Below, piece by piece: positions 25,739 through 37,929 of a stretch of DNA of 64,000 nucleotides. The notes below the pieces were generated by a model. It was not told the DNA's origin and ran no database searches. It worked only from the letters and a program-made list of their open reading frames with translations. The number at the start of each line of letters is the position of its first letter. Position 1 is the first letter of the stretch. Location of the stretch: assembly GCF_018847975.1 (NCBI RefSeq), contig NZ_CP072597.1, positions 1,527,001 through 1,591,000 of the forward strand, written 5' to 3'. Source of the DNA: Lysobacter sp. K5869 (GTDB taxonomy: Bacteria > Pseudomonadota > Gammaproteobacteria > Xanthomonadales > Xanthomonadaceae). The position numbers and the translations under genes are program-made.

Positions 25739-28510
25739 ATGAACGTCATGACCGATACCAGCGACTCACCGCTTCGGGCAACGGAACAGTTCGCCGAACG
25801 CGCCGCCGACTTCGCCCCCACCGACGCCTTGCTGCGCGAGGACGTCAAAACCTTGGGCGCCCTGGTCGGCGAGATCCTCGCCGAACAGCGCGGCGACGGC
25901 TTTCTCGACGCGGTCGAGCGCCTGCGCCGCGCCGCGATCCGCCGGCGCGAGGCCGGCGAGCCGGTCGACGCGCTGGCCGCGGCGCTGGCCGATATCGATC
26001 TGGAGCAGGCCGCCGACCTGGTGCGCGCCTTCGCCACCTATTTCCAGGCGGTCAATCTGGCCGAGCGCGTGCACCGCATCCGCCGCCGCCGCGATTACGA
26101 GCGCAGCGGCGCCGGCGCCCAGCCCGGCGGCCTGCGCGATGCGCTGGCCACGCTGGCGCGGCAAGGCGTCAGCGCCGAGGAAGTCGCCGCGCTGCTGCCG
26201 CGGCTGCGGATCGAGCCGGTGTTCACCGCGCATCCCACCGAAGCGGTGCGGCGCGCGCTGTTGGAGAAAGAGCGGACTATCGTCGGCTGCTTGGTCGACG
26301 ACATCGACCGCGGCCGCACCCCGGCCGAACGCCGCGCCGACCGCGAACGCATCCGTCTGGCGCTGACCGCGAGTTGGCAGACCGCCGAGGCGCCGGCGGC
26401 CAAGCCCAGCGTCGCCGACGAATTCGAGCACGTGGGCTTCTATCTTTCCGACGTGCTCTACCGCGTGCTGCCGGTCTATTACGAAGTGTTCGAGGAAGCG
26501 CTGCGCGAAACCTACGGCGACGCGCCCGCGTTGCCGGACGTGCTCGGTTTCGGCACGTGGGTCGGCGGCGACATGGACGGCAATCCCAACGTCGGCGCCG
26601 ACACCATTGCCGCGACCCTGGCCGGCCAGCGCGCGCTGGTGTTGGCCGCGTACCGCCGCGACTTGGCTTCGCTGGCCGAACTGCTGAGCCAATCGGTGCA
26701 CCGCGTGCGCGTCGACGACGCGGTGCTGGCGCGGGTCGAGGATTACCGCTACCTGCTGCCCAAGGCCGCCGCGCTGCTCAAGCCGCGCCACGCCGACATG
26801 CCGTACCGCAACCTGCTCAATCTGATGTCGGCGCGCTTGCAGGCGACGCTGGACGAAAGCGTGCACGGTTATCCCGACGCCGCCGCGTTCCTGGCCGACA
26901 TCGTGCTGATCGAACGCAGCCTCGCCGCGCATCAGGGCGCGCGCGCCGGCGGCTTCGCGGTGCGGCGCCTGCGCCGGCGCGCGGGATGCTTCGGCTTCCA
27001 TCTGGCCGGGCTGGATCTGCGCCAGGATTCGGCGACTCACGACGCGGCTTTGGCTGCGCTGCTCGATCAACCCGATTGGGCGACGCTCGATGTCGCCGCG
27101 CGCGCCGCGCGCCTGCACCGGTTGCTCGACGGCGACGCGCCGCCCGCGCGCGCCGCCGCGACCGCCGCGCAACCGACGCTGGAAGTGTTCCGCGCGGTGG
27201 CGCGATTGCGCCCGCGCTTCGGCGAGCGCGCGTTCGGCCCCTACATCGTCAGCATGAGCCGCAGCGCCGCCGACGCGCTGGCGGTGCTGGCGCTGGCGCG
27301 CACCGCCGGCTGCGCCGACGACAAGGGCCGGGTGCCGTTGGACGTGGCGCCGCTGTTCGAAACCGTCGACGACCTCGACGCCGCCGCCGACACGCTGCGG
27401 GCCTTGTTCGCCGATCCCGTCTACCGCGGCCACCTGCGCGCGCGCGGCGACCGCCAAGTGGTGATGCTGGGTTACTCCGACAGCGCCAAGGACGGCGGCA
27501 TGGTCGCCTCGCGCTGGGCCTTGCAGCAGACCCAGATCGCGCTGACCGCGCTGGCCGCCGACAGCGGCGTGCGCATCGCTTTCTTCCACGGCCGCGGCGG
27601 CTCGATCAGCCGCGGCGGCGGCAAGACCGAGCGCGCGGTGATCGCCGCGCCGCGCGGTTCGGTCGACGGCTATCTGCGTTTGACCGAGCAGGGCGAGGTG
27701 ATCCACCGCAAGTACGGCATCCGCGCGCTGGCGCTGCGCAACCTGGAGCAAACCAGCGGCGCGGTGCTGCGCGCGACCTTGCGCCCGCGCGCGCCGGAGC
27801 CGCGCGAGGCCGGCTGGCGGCGCATCGCCGGCGAACTCGCGCACGACGCGCGCGCGCACTACCGCGCGCTGGTGCACGAGGATCCGCAGTTCCCGGCCTA
27901 CTTCCGCGCGGCCACGCCGATCGACGTGATCGAGCGCCTGCGCATCGGCTCGCGTCCGGCCAAGCGCGCCGGTACCGGCGACATCTCCTCGCTGCGCGCG
28001 ATCCCGTGGGTGTTCGCGTGGTCGCAGAACCGCGCCGGGCTGACCGCGTGGTACGGCGTAGGCACCGGGCTCGCGCGCGCGCTCGACGAACACGGCCGCG
28101 AAGCGCTGGCGGAGATGGCGCGCGACTGGCCGTTCTTCGGCACCCTGATCGACGATCTGGAAATGGTGCTGGCCAAGTCCGACCCGGCGATCTTCGAGCG
28201 CTACTCGCTGCTCGCTTCGCAGTTGCCGGACGGCGACCTGCACGCGCGCTTCCATCCCGGCATCGCCGCCGAATTCGAGCGCACCCGCGCCGCGGTGCTG
28301 ACGATCAAGGGCAGCGACGAATTGCTGCGCGGCGATCACCGCCTGCGCCAGTCGATCCGGCTGCGCAATCCCTACGTCGATCCGATCAGCTTGCTGCAAG
28401 TGGATTTGCTGGCGCGCTGGCGCGCGGCGGACCGGCCCGACGACGCCTTGCTGCAGGCCTTGGTGGCGACGGTCAACGGCATCGCGGCGGGCGTGCAGAA
28501 CACCGGCTGA
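25739..28510 (+). CDS. ppc: Phosphoenolpyruvate carboxylase
   Basis: A 923-residue cytoplasmic enzyme that carboxylates PEP to oxaloacetate with bicarbonate, replenishing the TCA cycle. Catalytic signatures are present: His165 in VFTAHPTEAVRR, the loop GYSDSAKDGG, and the Gly-rich FHGRGGSISRGGGKTERA. The C terminus ends QNTG, the invariant PEPC tail whose glycine closes the active site. An alternative start three codons later (25748) is possible. It is followed by a clear terminator. Confidence 0.96.
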   Translation: MNVMTDTSDSPLRATEQFAERAADFAPTDALLREDVKTLGALVGEILAEQRGDGFLDAVERLRRAAIRRREAGEPVDALAAALADIDLEQAADLVRAFATYFQAVNLAERVHRIRRRRDYERSGAGAQPGGLRDALATLARQGVSAEEVAALLPRLRIEPVFTAHPTEAVRRALLEKERTIVGCLVDDIDRGRTPAERRADRERIRLALTASWQTAEAPAAKPSVADEFEHVGFYLSDVLYRVLPVYYEVFEEALRETYGDAPALPDVLGFGTWVGGDMDGNPNVGADTIAATLAGQRALVLAAYRRDLASLAELLSQSVHRVRVDDAVLARVEDYRYLLPKAAALLKPRHADMPYRNLLNLMSARLQATLDESVHGYPDAAAFLADIVLIERSLAAHQGARAGGFAVRRLRRRAGCFGFHLAGLDLRQDSATHDAALAALLDQPDWATLDVAARAARLHRLLDGDAPPARAAATAAQPTLEVFRAVARLRPRFGERAFGPYIVSMSRSAADALAVLALARTAGCADDKGRVPLDVAPLFETVDDLDAAADTLRALFADPVYRGHLRARGDRQVVMLGYSDSAKDGGMVASRWALQQTQIALTALAADSGVRIAFFHGRGGSISRGGGKTERAVIAAPRGSVDGYLRLTEQGEVIHRKYGIRALALRNLEQTSGAVLRATLRPRAPEPREAGWRRIAGELAHDARAHYRALVHEDPQFPAYFRAATPIDVIERLRIGSRPAKRAGTGDISSLRAIPWVFAWSQNRAGLTAWYGVGTGLARALDEHGREALAEMARDWPFFGTLIDDLEMVLAKSDPAIFERYSLLASQLPDGDLHARFHPGIAAEFERTRAAVLTIKGSDELLRGDHRLRQSIRLRNPYVDPISLLQVDLLARWRAADRPDDALLQALVATVNGIAAGVQNTG

Positions 28511-28535
28511 GCGCGGCTCGACGGCGCAATCGCGA

Positions 28536-28562
28536 ACGGCGCGCTTCGGCGCGCCGTTTTCG
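28536..28562 (+). terminator. Rho-independent terminator of ppc
   Basis: ACGGCGCGC and GCGCGCCGT pair around a TTCG-type loop, followed by TTTT. It lies 26 bp after the ppc stop. Confidence 0.85.
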
Positions 28563-28580
28563 TATGCGCGATCGAGCGAT

Positions 28581-30362
<1,782 letters not shown>

Positions 30363-30480
30363 GGGGCGCCCTCGCCCTGGCCCGAACGCATAGCGTTCGG
30401 GCGTTCGGCGCAGCGCCTCACCCCGCTTGCGGGAGCAGGTGCCCGAAGGGCGAACGAGGGCAAGGACCTACGAGGCGCGC

Positions 30481-31311
30481 ATGGAAAAAATCGAATCCCA
30501 CGGCTGCTTCGGCGGCCGCCAGCAAGTCTGGAGCCACACCGCCACCACGCTGGGCTGCGCGATGCGCTTCGGCGTGTATCTGCCGCCTCAGGCCGAGAGC
30601 GGCGATTGCCCGGTGCTGTACTGGCTCTCGGGCCTGACCTGCACCGAGCAGAACTTCATCACCAAGGCTGGCGCGCAGCGGTACGCGGCCGAGCACGGGG
30701 TGATCCTGGTGACGCCGGACACCAGCCCGCGCGGCGAGGGCATTCCCGATGCCGAAGGCTACGACCTGGGCATCGGCGCGGGCTTCTATCTCAATGCGAC
30801 CCGGCCGAAGTGGGCGGGGCATTACCGCATGTACGACTACGTGGTCGACGAGTTGCCGGCGCTGGTGGACGCGCATTTTCCGACCACCAGCGCGCGCGCG
30901 ATCAGCGGGCATTCGATGGGCGGGCACGGCGCGTTGACCATCGCGCTGAAGAATCCGGGACGTTATCGCAGCGTGTCGGCGTTCTCGCCGATCGCCGCGC
31001 CGTCGCAGTCGCCGTGGGGCGAGAAGGCGTTCGGCGCGTACCTGGGCGAGGATCGCGAGGCCTGGGCGCAGTGGGATGCGACCGCGCTGGTGGCGGGGGC
31101 ACAGGAGCGCTTGCCGCTGTTGATCGATCAGGGTGGCGACGACGAATTCTTGGCGACGCAGCTCAAGCCGGAATTGCTGCGCGCGGCGTGCGAGGCGGCG
31201 GGGCATCCGCTGCAGCTGCGGGTGCGGCCGGGGTACGACCACAGCTATTACTTCATCTCGACGTTCATCGGCGAGCACATCGCGCATCACGCCAGGGCGT
31301 TGCACGGCTGA
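30481..31311 (+). CDS. fghA: S-formylglutathione hydrolase
   Basis: A 276-residue esterase D-type alpha/beta hydrolase that releases formate and glutathione from S-formylglutathione, completing formaldehyde detoxification. The nucleophile elbow is GHSMGG with Ser145. The acid is in IDQGGDDEF and the catalytic His is in PGYDHSYYF near 255. ATG 30481 is chosen because the protein then begins [12 protein letters not shown], the usual start. It lies 118 bp after the dehydrogenase; the gap carries small GC-rich hairpins (for example CCCGAACGCATAGCGTTCGGG) that may modulate read-through. Confidence 0.95.
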   Translation: MEKIESHGCFGGRQQVWSHTATTLGCAMRFGVYLPPQAESGDCPVLYWLSGLTCTEQNFITKAGAQRYAAEHGVILVTPDTSPRGEGIPDAEGYDLGIGAGFYLNATRPKWAGHYRMYDYVVDELPALVDAHFPTTSARAISGHSMGGHGALTIALKNPGRYRSVSAFSPIAAPSQSPWGEKAFGAYLGEDREAWAQWDATALVAGAQERLPLLIDQGGDDEFLATQLKPELLRAACEAAGHPLQLRVRPGYDHSYYFISTFIGEHIAHHARALHG

Positions 31312-31339
31312 GGCGGGCGGCTGGTTTCGTCGCAGGCGC

Positions 31340-31625
31340 GGTGTCGCGGTCGCGACTCGTGTCGCTCCTACAGCGGCTTCGGCGGTTGCGCGATCCGATT
31401 GTAGGAGCTGCGCGAGCTGCGACCGCGGGGTCGCAGCTCGCGTCGTGGGTTTCGTCGTAGCTGCATTGGCGCGGTCGCGGCTTACGCCGCTCCTACACGG
31501 GCTTCGGTGGTTGCGCGATCCGATTGTAGGAGCTGCGCGAGCTGCGACCGCAGGGTCGCCGCTCGCGTCGTGGGTTTCGTCGTAGCTGCATTGCCGCGGT
31601 CGCGGCTTGCGCCGCTCCTACAGGG
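31340..31625. repeat. REP cluster arranged as a 125-bp tandem duplication
   Basis: The unit containing CGATCCGATTGTAGGAGCTG recurs at 31391 and 31516, a period of 125 bp. It includes both REP types (GCGGCG and GCTGCG). A further inverted REP closes the block at about 31595-31622. The gap between fghA and the fusion-protein gene (31312-31664) contains nothing else recognisable. Confidence 0.8.
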
Positions 31626-31664
31626 GCGGCGGCTACGGTGCGACGGTTTGAGACGCCGCGCGAC

Positions 31665-32813
31665 TTACGACTTCTTGACCGGCGGCGGCATCGCCTTCGC
31701 GCTGACCTTGTTGCCTTCGGCCAACAACGCGTTCGGCGCCAGCACCACGGTGTCGCCCGGCGCGATTCCGGTCAGCACTTCGATCTCGTTGCCGAGGTTG
31801 CGGCCCAAGGTCACGTCGCGATACGCCAGGGTCGAACCCTGCGTGACTGTGGCGATCTGCGTACCCGCGGCGCGTTGGACCACGGTCGAGACCGGCAGCA
31901 TCACCGCCGGCGCCGCGCGCGGCAGGTGCAGGCGCGCGCTGCCGACCATGCCGGCGGGAATGCGGCCGTCGGGGTTGGGCAGGCGCAGTTCGGTGCGCAT
32001 CACGCCGGCGTCGCGCGAGAGCGCGCGGGCGCTGCGCGCGACTTCGGCCTTGAACACTTGCCCCGGCAGTTCGGGGAAGGTCACTTCGGCCTGCAAGCCG
32101 TTCTGGATTTGCAGCGACACGTTCTGCGGCACGTCCACCACCACGCGCAGCGGGTCGAGCACGGCGACTTCGAACATCGGCACGGTCGCGGTGGCCGAAT
32201 CGCCGACCACGCGGTCGCCGCGTTCGATATTGCGCGCCACCACCACGCCGCCGAACGGCGCGCGCACCTGGGTGAAGGACTGTCGCTCCAGCGCCGAGGT
32301 CAGCCGCGCCTGCGCGGCGTTGCGCGCGGCCACGGCGACATCGTAATTGCCCTTGCGGTCGCTGAAGTATTCCTTCGACACCGCGCCGGTGCCGATCAAC
32401 TGCTGGGCGCGCTGGAAGTTGACCTTGGCCAGTTCTTCGTCGGCCGTGGTCTGGGCGACGACCGCGCGCGCTTCGCGCACGCCTTGGTCGATCTCCGGCG
32501 CGGAGATCGTCGCCAGCACTTGCCCGGCGCCGACCTTGTCGCCGAGTTCGACCTTGCGTTCGCTGACGAAGCCGGTGGCGCGCGCGTACAACGCCGCCGA
32601 TTCGCCGGCCTGCGCGCGCGCAGGCAGGCTCAGGTCGTAGGCCGCGTCGGCGGCCTTGGCTTGCACGGTCAGCACTTCGGGCGTGCCCGGCGCTTGCGCG
32701 GTTTCGGCTTCGCTGCGGCCGCAGCCGCTCAACGCGGCCAGCGCGAGGCCGGCGACCGCGGCGCTCAGCGCGGTGCGCAGCAAGGGAGCATGGGTTCGAT
32801 TGAGGCGGTTCAT
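31665..32813 (-). CDS. RND efflux periplasmic adaptor (membrane fusion protein)
   Basis: A 382-residue lipoprotein with lipobox Cys31 (ALSGC). The lipoyl/barrel-sandwich halves flank a short alpha-helical hairpin (about 100-165, with VREARAVVAQTTADEEL), then beta-barrel and membrane-proximal domains as in HlyD/AcrA-type adaptors. It follows the pump gene with an ATGA overlap (32810-32813). The pump gene comes first and no outer-membrane factor is encoded next to the pair, so a TolC-like channel must come from elsewhere. Confidence 0.9.
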   Translation of the reverse strand: MNRLNRTHAPLLRTALSAAVAGLALAALSGCGRSEAETAQAPGTPEVLTVQAKAADAAYDLSLPARAQAGESAALYARATGFVSERKVELGDKVGAGQVLATISAPEIDQGVREARAVVAQTTADEELAKVNFQRAQQLIGTGAVSKEYFSDRKGNYDVAVAARNAAQARLTSALERQSFTQVRAPFGGVVVARNIERGDRVVGDSATATVPMFEVAVLDPLRVVVDVPQNVSLQIQNGLQAEVTFPELPGQVFKAEVARSARALSRDAGVMRTELRLPNPDGRIPAGMVGSARLHLPRAAPAVMLPVSTVVQRAAGTQIATVTQGSTLAYRDVTLGRNLGNEIEVLTGIAPGDTVVLAPNALLAEGNKVSAKAMPPPVKKS

Positions 32814-35800
32814 GCGTTGACTCCGGCGGGGGCGCCGTCGCCCGGGGCGACGGCGGTGTTCGTGGCGGTAGCGTCTTCAGTGTCGGCGTCGGCCGGTTTG
32901 CGGCGGCGGCCGACGACGGCGAGGATCGAGGGCACCAGGATCAGCGTGGCCGGCGTGCCGAACAGCAGGCCGCCGATCACCGCGCGGCCCAGCGGCGCGT
33001 TCTGCTCGCCGCCGTCGCCCAGTCCGATCGCCATCGGGATGATGCCGAGGATCATCGCGCTGGCGGTCATCAGCACCGGGCGCAAGCGCACCGCCGCCGA
33101 TTCGTACGCGGCCAGTTCGGGATCGTGACCGTCGGCGATCAGGCCGCGCGCGAAGCTGGTGACCAGCACCGAGTTCGCGGTCGACACGCCGATCACCATC
33201 ATCACGCCCATCAGCGCCGGCACGCTCAGCGGCGTGCCGGTGACGAACAGGCCGATGGCGGCGCCGGCGATGGCGATGGGCAGGCCGGACATGGCGACGG
33301 CCGGCTGGATCCACGACTGGAAGTTCACCACCAGCACCAGGAACACCAGGATCGCCGACATCACCAGGCCGGCGGCGAGTTCGCCGTAGGCGTTCTGCAT
33401 CTCGCCGGCCTGGCCGACGATCTCGATGCGGTTGCCGGGCTTGAGCTGGCCGTTGAGTTGCTGGGTGATCGCGCTGAGCTGGTCGTAGACCGAACCCAGG
33501 TCGGTGCCTTCGACGTTGGCGATGACGCTGATCGTCGGCGCCAGCGTGGTGCGGGCGATGCTGGCCGGGACGTTGCGCGGCGTCACCGTGGCGATGTTGC
33601 GCAGCAGGACCGCTTCGCCGTTGGCGCCGATGCGCAGCGGCGAGTTCATCAGTTGGTCGATGTCGCGCAACTGGTTGATCGGCGCCTGCACCTGCACGGT
33701 GTAGGCGATGGCGTTGACGGTGTCGGTCCAGTACACCGGCGACACCGTGCCGGCCGAGCCGAGCACCGCCAGCACCGCGCGCGCGGCCTGCTGCGGGTCG
33801 AGGCCGAGCTGGGCGGCGCGGGTGCGGTCGATCTTGACCTGATACTCGGGCAGATCGAGCACTTGGCGCAGCGAGATATCGACCGCGCCGGGCACCTGAT
33901 GCAGGCGCTTTTCGATCTCGCGCGCCAAGGCCATGTTGCCGGGCACGTCGCGGCCGATCAGGCGCACCTCGAATGCGGCCGCGGCCGAGCCCGCGAGAGT
34001 GCGGCTGGTCGCGTCCGGCGGACGCTCGAACAGCTTGACCTCGGGGAAGCGCTCGGCGATGCGCTTGCGGATCTTGACCAGATAATCGTGGCTGTTGGCG
34101 TGCGGAGAGCGCAGCTGCAGCATGATTTCGGCCTCGAACGAGCCGACCACGGTGCTGTCGACCAGCGACAGGTTGATCGCGTCGGGCACGCCGATCTGTT
34201 CGTACACCGTCTGCAGTTCGTTGGCCGGGATGATCGCGCGGATCTCGCGCTGGATCTCGCTGAGCTTGGCCGCGGTTTCCTCCAGGCGCGTGCCGGTCGG
34301 CAAACGCACTTGCAGGCGCAACTGGCCGGCATCGACCTGCGGGAAGTACTCGCGGCCCAGCGACATCGCCGCGCCCGCGCCGAGCGCGAACACCAGCAGT
34401 GCGGCCAAGGCGAGCACGCCGCCGTGGTGGCCGAGCTTGACCAGCAGCGCGTGGTGCTTGTCGCGCAGCGAATCCAGGGTGTGCTCGACTTTGTGGTTGA
34501 TGCCCAGCAGCAGCTTTTCCGGCGCCCAGCGCGGATTGGCGCGGCTTTGGATGTCGGCCGGCAGCAGCAGGTAGCACAGCACTGGGATCAGCGTGCGCGA
34601 GAGCAGGAACGAGGCCAGCATCGCGAAGATCACCGCCAGCGCCAGCGGGGTGAACACCCACGCCGACAGGCCGGTCATCAGCAGGATCGGGGTGAGCACG
34701 ATGCAGATGGAGATGGTCGAGACCATTTCCGGGAACACCACTTCCTTGGCGCTGTCCAGGATCGCGGTGCGCACGTCCTTGCCGAGCGCGATGTTGCGGT
34801 TGGTGTTCTCCACGTCGACCACGGCGTTGTCGACCAGGATGCCGATGGCCAACGCCAAACCGCCGAGGGTCATGACGTTGAAGGTGTAGCCGAGCAAATG
34901 CAGCATGGCGACGGAGGCCAGCAGCGCCAGCGGGATCGCCGAGAGCACGATCAGGCTGGAACGCCACGAGCCGATGAACACCAGCACCACCAGCGCCACC
35001 AACAGGCCGACCAGCACCGCTTCGTGTTCGATCGAACCGATCGCGTTGTCGACGAATACCGACTGATCGAAGATCGCGTGGATGCGCGTGCCCGGCGGCG
35101 CCGAGGCTTCGATCTCGGGCAGGCGCTCGCGCACCGCGCGCACGATCTCGACCGCGGACGCGCCGCCGAGCTTGATCAGCGCCACCGACACCGCGCTGGA
35201 GCCGTCCATGCGCGCCACGTTGGTCTGCAGCGCGCCGCCGTCGCGGACCGAGGCGACATCGCGCACGTAGATCACCGTGCCGCCGCGCGAGGCCACCGGA
35301 ATTTCCAGGAACTCGCTGGCCGTGGCCGGGCTGGTGTCGATCGAGATCTGCATCTCGCGCGCGCCTTCGCGGATCGAACCCGAGGGCAAGGTCGGGCTGC
35401 CGCGCTCCAGCGCCGCGGTGACGTCGGCCGGGGTCAGGCCGTAGGTCTGCAATCGCGCCGGATCGAGATCGACCATGATCTGCCGCGGCGCGCCGCCGTA
35501 GGGCAGGGTCATGCGGATGCCGGGGATGGTTTGGATCTGCGAGCGCAGTTGCAGGCGCGCGTAGTCGTAGAGCTGCGCTTCGGTCAGCGAATCCGACGAC
35601 AGCACCAATTGCAGTACCGGCGTGGAGGACACGTTGTTGCGCACCACCAGCGGCGGGGAAGTGCCGGGCGGCATGCGCCGCAGGATCGTCTGCGAGACCG
35701 AGGTGATCTGCACCAGCGCGCGGTCGAGGCTGACCGTGGGCTGGAAATCGATGCGCACGATGCTGGCGCCGTTGAGCGTCTCCGAACGCACTTCCTTGAG

Positions 35801-36031
35801 GTCGTCGACGGTGTTGAGGATCGCCGCCTCGGAGAACGAGGTCATCTTGGCGGCGACGTCGGCGGCAGGCAGGCCGCTATACGTCCACACCAGATTGACC
35901 GAGGGAATGCCGACTTCCGGCAGGATGTCGGTCGGCATCTTGCGCGCGGAGAGCACGCCGAACAGCAGGATCAGGATCGCCAGGACGCCGATGGTGTATC
36001 GGCGGCTCAGCGCGTATTGGACTATCCACAT
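32810..36031 (-). CDS. RND-family efflux pump (AcrB/MdtB-like inner-membrane transporter)
   Basis: A 1073-residue pump with 12 transmembrane segments and two large periplasmic loops. It begins MWIVQYALSRRYTIGVLAIL. The fourth-helix proton-relay region reads GILVDNAVVDVENTNRN, with the paired acidic residues of the family (Asp-Asn here, where AcrB has Asp-Asp). The start at 36031 is the only one giving a normal N-terminal helix; the longer ORF to 36448 is Arg/Pro-rich leader. It is divergent from an AraC regulator 589 bp away that probably controls it. The substrate (drug versus metal or solvent) is not determinable. Confidence 0.92.
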   Translation of the reverse strand: MWIVQYALSRRYTIGVLAILILLFGVLSARKMPTDILPEVGIPSVNLVWTYSGLPAADVAAKMTSFSEAAILNTVDDLKEVRSETLNGASIVRIDFQPTVSLDRALVQITSVSQTILRRMPPGTSPPLVVRNNVSSTPVLQLVLSSDSLTEAQLYDYARLQLRSQIQTIPGIRMTLPYGGAPRQIMVDLDPARLQTYGLTPADVTAALERGSPTLPSGSIREGAREMQISIDTSPATASEFLEIPVASRGGTVIYVRDVASVRDGGALQTNVARMDGSSAVSVALIKLGGASAVEIVRAVRERLPEIEASAPPGTRIHAIFDQSVFVDNAIGSIEHEAVLVGLLVALVVLVFIGSWRSSLIVLSAIPLALLASVAMLHLLGYTFNVMTLGGLALAIGILVDNAVVDVENTNRNIALGKDVRTAILDSAKEVVFPEMVSTISICIVLTPILLMTGLSAWVFTPLALAVIFAMLASFLLSRTLIPVLCYLLLPADIQSRANPRWAPEKLLLGINHKVEHTLDSLRDKHHALLVKLGHHGGVLALAALLVFALGAGAAMSLGREYFPQVDAGQLRLQVRLPTGTRLEETAAKLSEIQREIRAIIPANELQTVYEQIGVPDAINLSLVDSTVVGSFEAEIMLQLRSPHANSHDYLVKIRKRIAERFPEVKLFERPPDATSRTLAGSAAAAFEVRLIGRDVPGNMALAREIEKRLHQVPGAVDISLRQVLDLPEYQVKIDRTRAAQLGLDPQQAARAVLAVLGSAGTVSPVYWTDTVNAIAYTVQVQAPINQLRDIDQLMNSPLRIGANGEAVLLRNIATVTPRNVPASIARTTLAPTISVIANVEGTDLGSVYDQLSAITQQLNGQLKPGNRIEIVGQAGEMQNAYGELAAGLVMSAILVFLVLVVNFQSWIQPAVAMSGLPIAIAGAAIGLFVTGTPLSVPALMGVMMVIGVSTANSVLVTSFARGLIADGHDPELAAYESAAVRLRPVLMTASAMILGIIPMAIGLGDGGEQNAPLGRAVIGGLLFGTPATLILVPSILAVVGRRRKPADADTEDATATNTAVAPGDGAPAGVNA

Positions 36032-36620
36032 CGTGTGAGGTTCCGACGGCTGGATCGGTGGTGCGGAGTGTCCACGCCGCGCGGCCGTCGAGCAGCCGTA
36101 CCGGGTGGAATGATTCGTATGCGTGCCGCAACAGTGCGGCGTGCGGATGCGCGGCGGACGAACGCGTCGCTGTCGCACTGTAGGCGCCGCGCGCATACGC
36201 GAGGCTGTCGCTGCGCTGACAAATTCGTCAGTTGCCGCTTCGCGCGGACGCGACGAGCGCGCGCGGCGCGGCGGCGGATGAACGGCTGGCGTTGGGTTCC
36301 CGGGTCTGGCGTGGCCTCGCTGGCAGGGCGGTTCGGCGGCGCGCGAGCGCCGGCCCGCCGGCGGCTCCTGACCGGCGCGCCGGCCGCGGGCGCGCGCGTC
36401 CTGCGGGACGCCACGACCGGGCCGCCGCCCACCGGACCGCGCCGGCAAACGCCGGAACCGGGACCGCTGGGGGAGTAGGCTTAACTTAGGCCCGAAACCG
36501 CGGGCGCGTTAGTACATTACTGCCGCATCGTTGCCCGATCCTGCAATTCGGCCGAAGCGGCACAGTCTCAGGCCAGATTCGTACCGATAATCCCAGCCGT
36601 CCGCCCGTCCCCGGGAAGCC
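36032..36620. other. Divergent promoter region between RND pump and AraC regulator
   Basis: There are 589 bp without a credible gene. The part next to the pump (36032-36230) has ordinary composition and probably holds its promoter. The stretch 36290-36480 is extremely GC-rich with many short GGCCGG/CCGGCG self-complementary pieces. No clear operator repeat was picked out. Confidence 0.5.
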
Positions 36621-37562
36621 ATGAGCGCCAACACTTCCGCCGATACCATCGCACAGCGCGGGCACTGCGCGGCGCAGGCCGAGCTGGTGGACCGGATTGC
36701 CCGATTGACGGTCGCCGGCGACGGAGTCCACGACACCCGGGTGCGCCAGCTGCATCTGATCCGGATGGGCGGGCCGACCGAATGCGCGCCCTCGGTGTAC
36801 GAGCCGCGCCTGTGCGTGGTGGCGCAGGGCCGCAAGGTGGTGACGCTGTCCGACCGCGTCTATCACTACGACCCGCTCAACTATCTGGTGGTGTCGGTGA
36901 CCTTGCCGATGATTGGGCAAGTGGTCGAGGCCACGCCGGATAAACCGTATCTGTGCTTGCGCATCGACATCGATCCGGCCGAGATCGCGCGCTTGATCGT
37001 CGATGCCGGGCACGCGCCGCCGAACGAACACAGCGGCGTGGACCTGGGCCTGTACGCGGCCAAGGTCAACACCACGCTGATGGACGCGGTGCTGCGGCTG
37101 ATGCGTTTGCTCGACACGCCGCAAGACTTGCCGGTGCTGGCGCCGATGGCGCTGCGCGAGATCTTCTACCGCGTGCTGATGGGCGACCTCGGCCACCGCC
37201 TGCGCACGCTGGCGCTCACCGACAGCCGTTCCAGCCGCGTCGCCAAGGCGGTGACGATGCTGCGCCAGCGCTATCTGCTGCCGCTGTGCATCGAAGACTT
37301 GGCCGACGAGCTGCACATGAGCACCTCGTCGCTGCACCATCAGTTCAAAGCGGTGACCACGATGTCGCCGCTGCAATTCCAAAAGCATCTGCGCCTGCAC
37401 GAGGCGCGCCGGCTGATGATGATCGACGGCATGGAGGCGGTGACTGCCGCGCATCGCGTCGGTTACGAAAGCCCTTCGCAGTTCTCGCGCGAGTACAAGC
37501 GCCTGTTCGGCGCGCCGCCGCGCGCGGAAGTGATCCTGGCGCGCGGCGTGCCGCAGGGCTGA
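36621..37562 (+). CDS. AraC-family transcriptional regulator
   Basis: A 313-residue regulator. Residues about 40-190 match the N-terminal AraC-type ligand domain found with AraC_N members (APSVYEPRLCVVAQGRKVV). Residues 205-305 carry two helix-turn-helix motifs (IEDLADELHMSTSSLHHQFK and AAHRVGYESPSQFSREYKR). Its divergent placement suggests it activates the RND pump. The ligand is unknown. Confidence 0.9.
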   Translation: MSANTSADTIAQRGHCAAQAELVDRIARLTVAGDGVHDTRVRQLHLIRMGGPTECAPSVYEPRLCVVAQGRKVVTLSDRVYHYDPLNYLVVSVTLPMIGQVVEATPDKPYLCLRIDIDPAEIARLIVDAGHAPPNEHSGVDLGLYAAKVNTTLMDAVLRLMRLLDTPQDLPVLAPMALREIFYRVLMGDLGHRLRTLALTDSRSSRVAKAVTMLRQRYLLPLCIEDLADELHMSTSSLHHQFKAVTTMSPLQFQKHLRLHEARRLMMIDGMEAVTAAHRVGYESPSQFSREYKRLFGAPPRAEVILARGVPQG

Positions 37563-37664
37563 ACGCCGCGCGGCTCGGCGGCGATTTTCGTCGCCGGACT
37601 TGGACGTCTTAATGCAAATCGCCGATGCGCGTTCAGCATCGCGGCGAGCGCGCGCTTTGCGGAA

Positions 37665-37929
37665 TGTGACTTCAACGCATCCGCGCCGCATCCCCCCATC
37701 GCCGTTTTCATGGCGATTCGTTCTTTAAGAAATCCGTCGCCCGCGTAGGGTGATCGCGGGTCGAACGCGTTTGTGTCTGTGAGCGCACAAGAATTCCGCG
37801 GTTTTTGCGCTCGCTCCCACCTCCTATTTCTTTCGCAGGCAACCGGCGTTGAGGCCGGTCGCTGCGAGGCGGACGGCTGCGCGTTCGGTACGCGCCGCAT
37901 CCGCTCACTACGCTTACAGGAATCGGTCG
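37665..37929 (+). promoter_or_regulatory. Duplicated 265-bp leader of the first subtilase gene
   Basis: This stretch aligns end to end with 40591-40855, the leader of the next subtilase gene, and has exactly the same length. Three hairpins are kept: ATCGCC/GGCGAT (37698-37717, followed by TTCTTTA), TTGTG/CACAA (37771-37790) and ACCGGC/GCCGGT (37842-37859). The last differs in sequence but not in pairing from its partner copy. It probably holds the promoter and a structured 5' untranslated RNA. CAGGAA precedes the ATG. Confidence 0.7.

Noticed and set aside
31340-31625. Possible CRISPR array
   Set aside because: Only two 125-bp units, each made of REP palindromes with no unique spacers, and no cas genes nearby.
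36032-36448. N-terminal extension of the RND pump frame
   Set aside because: Arg/Pro-rich leader before a normal pump start (MWIVQYALSRR). No pump of this family has such an extension, and the region is the divergent promoter.
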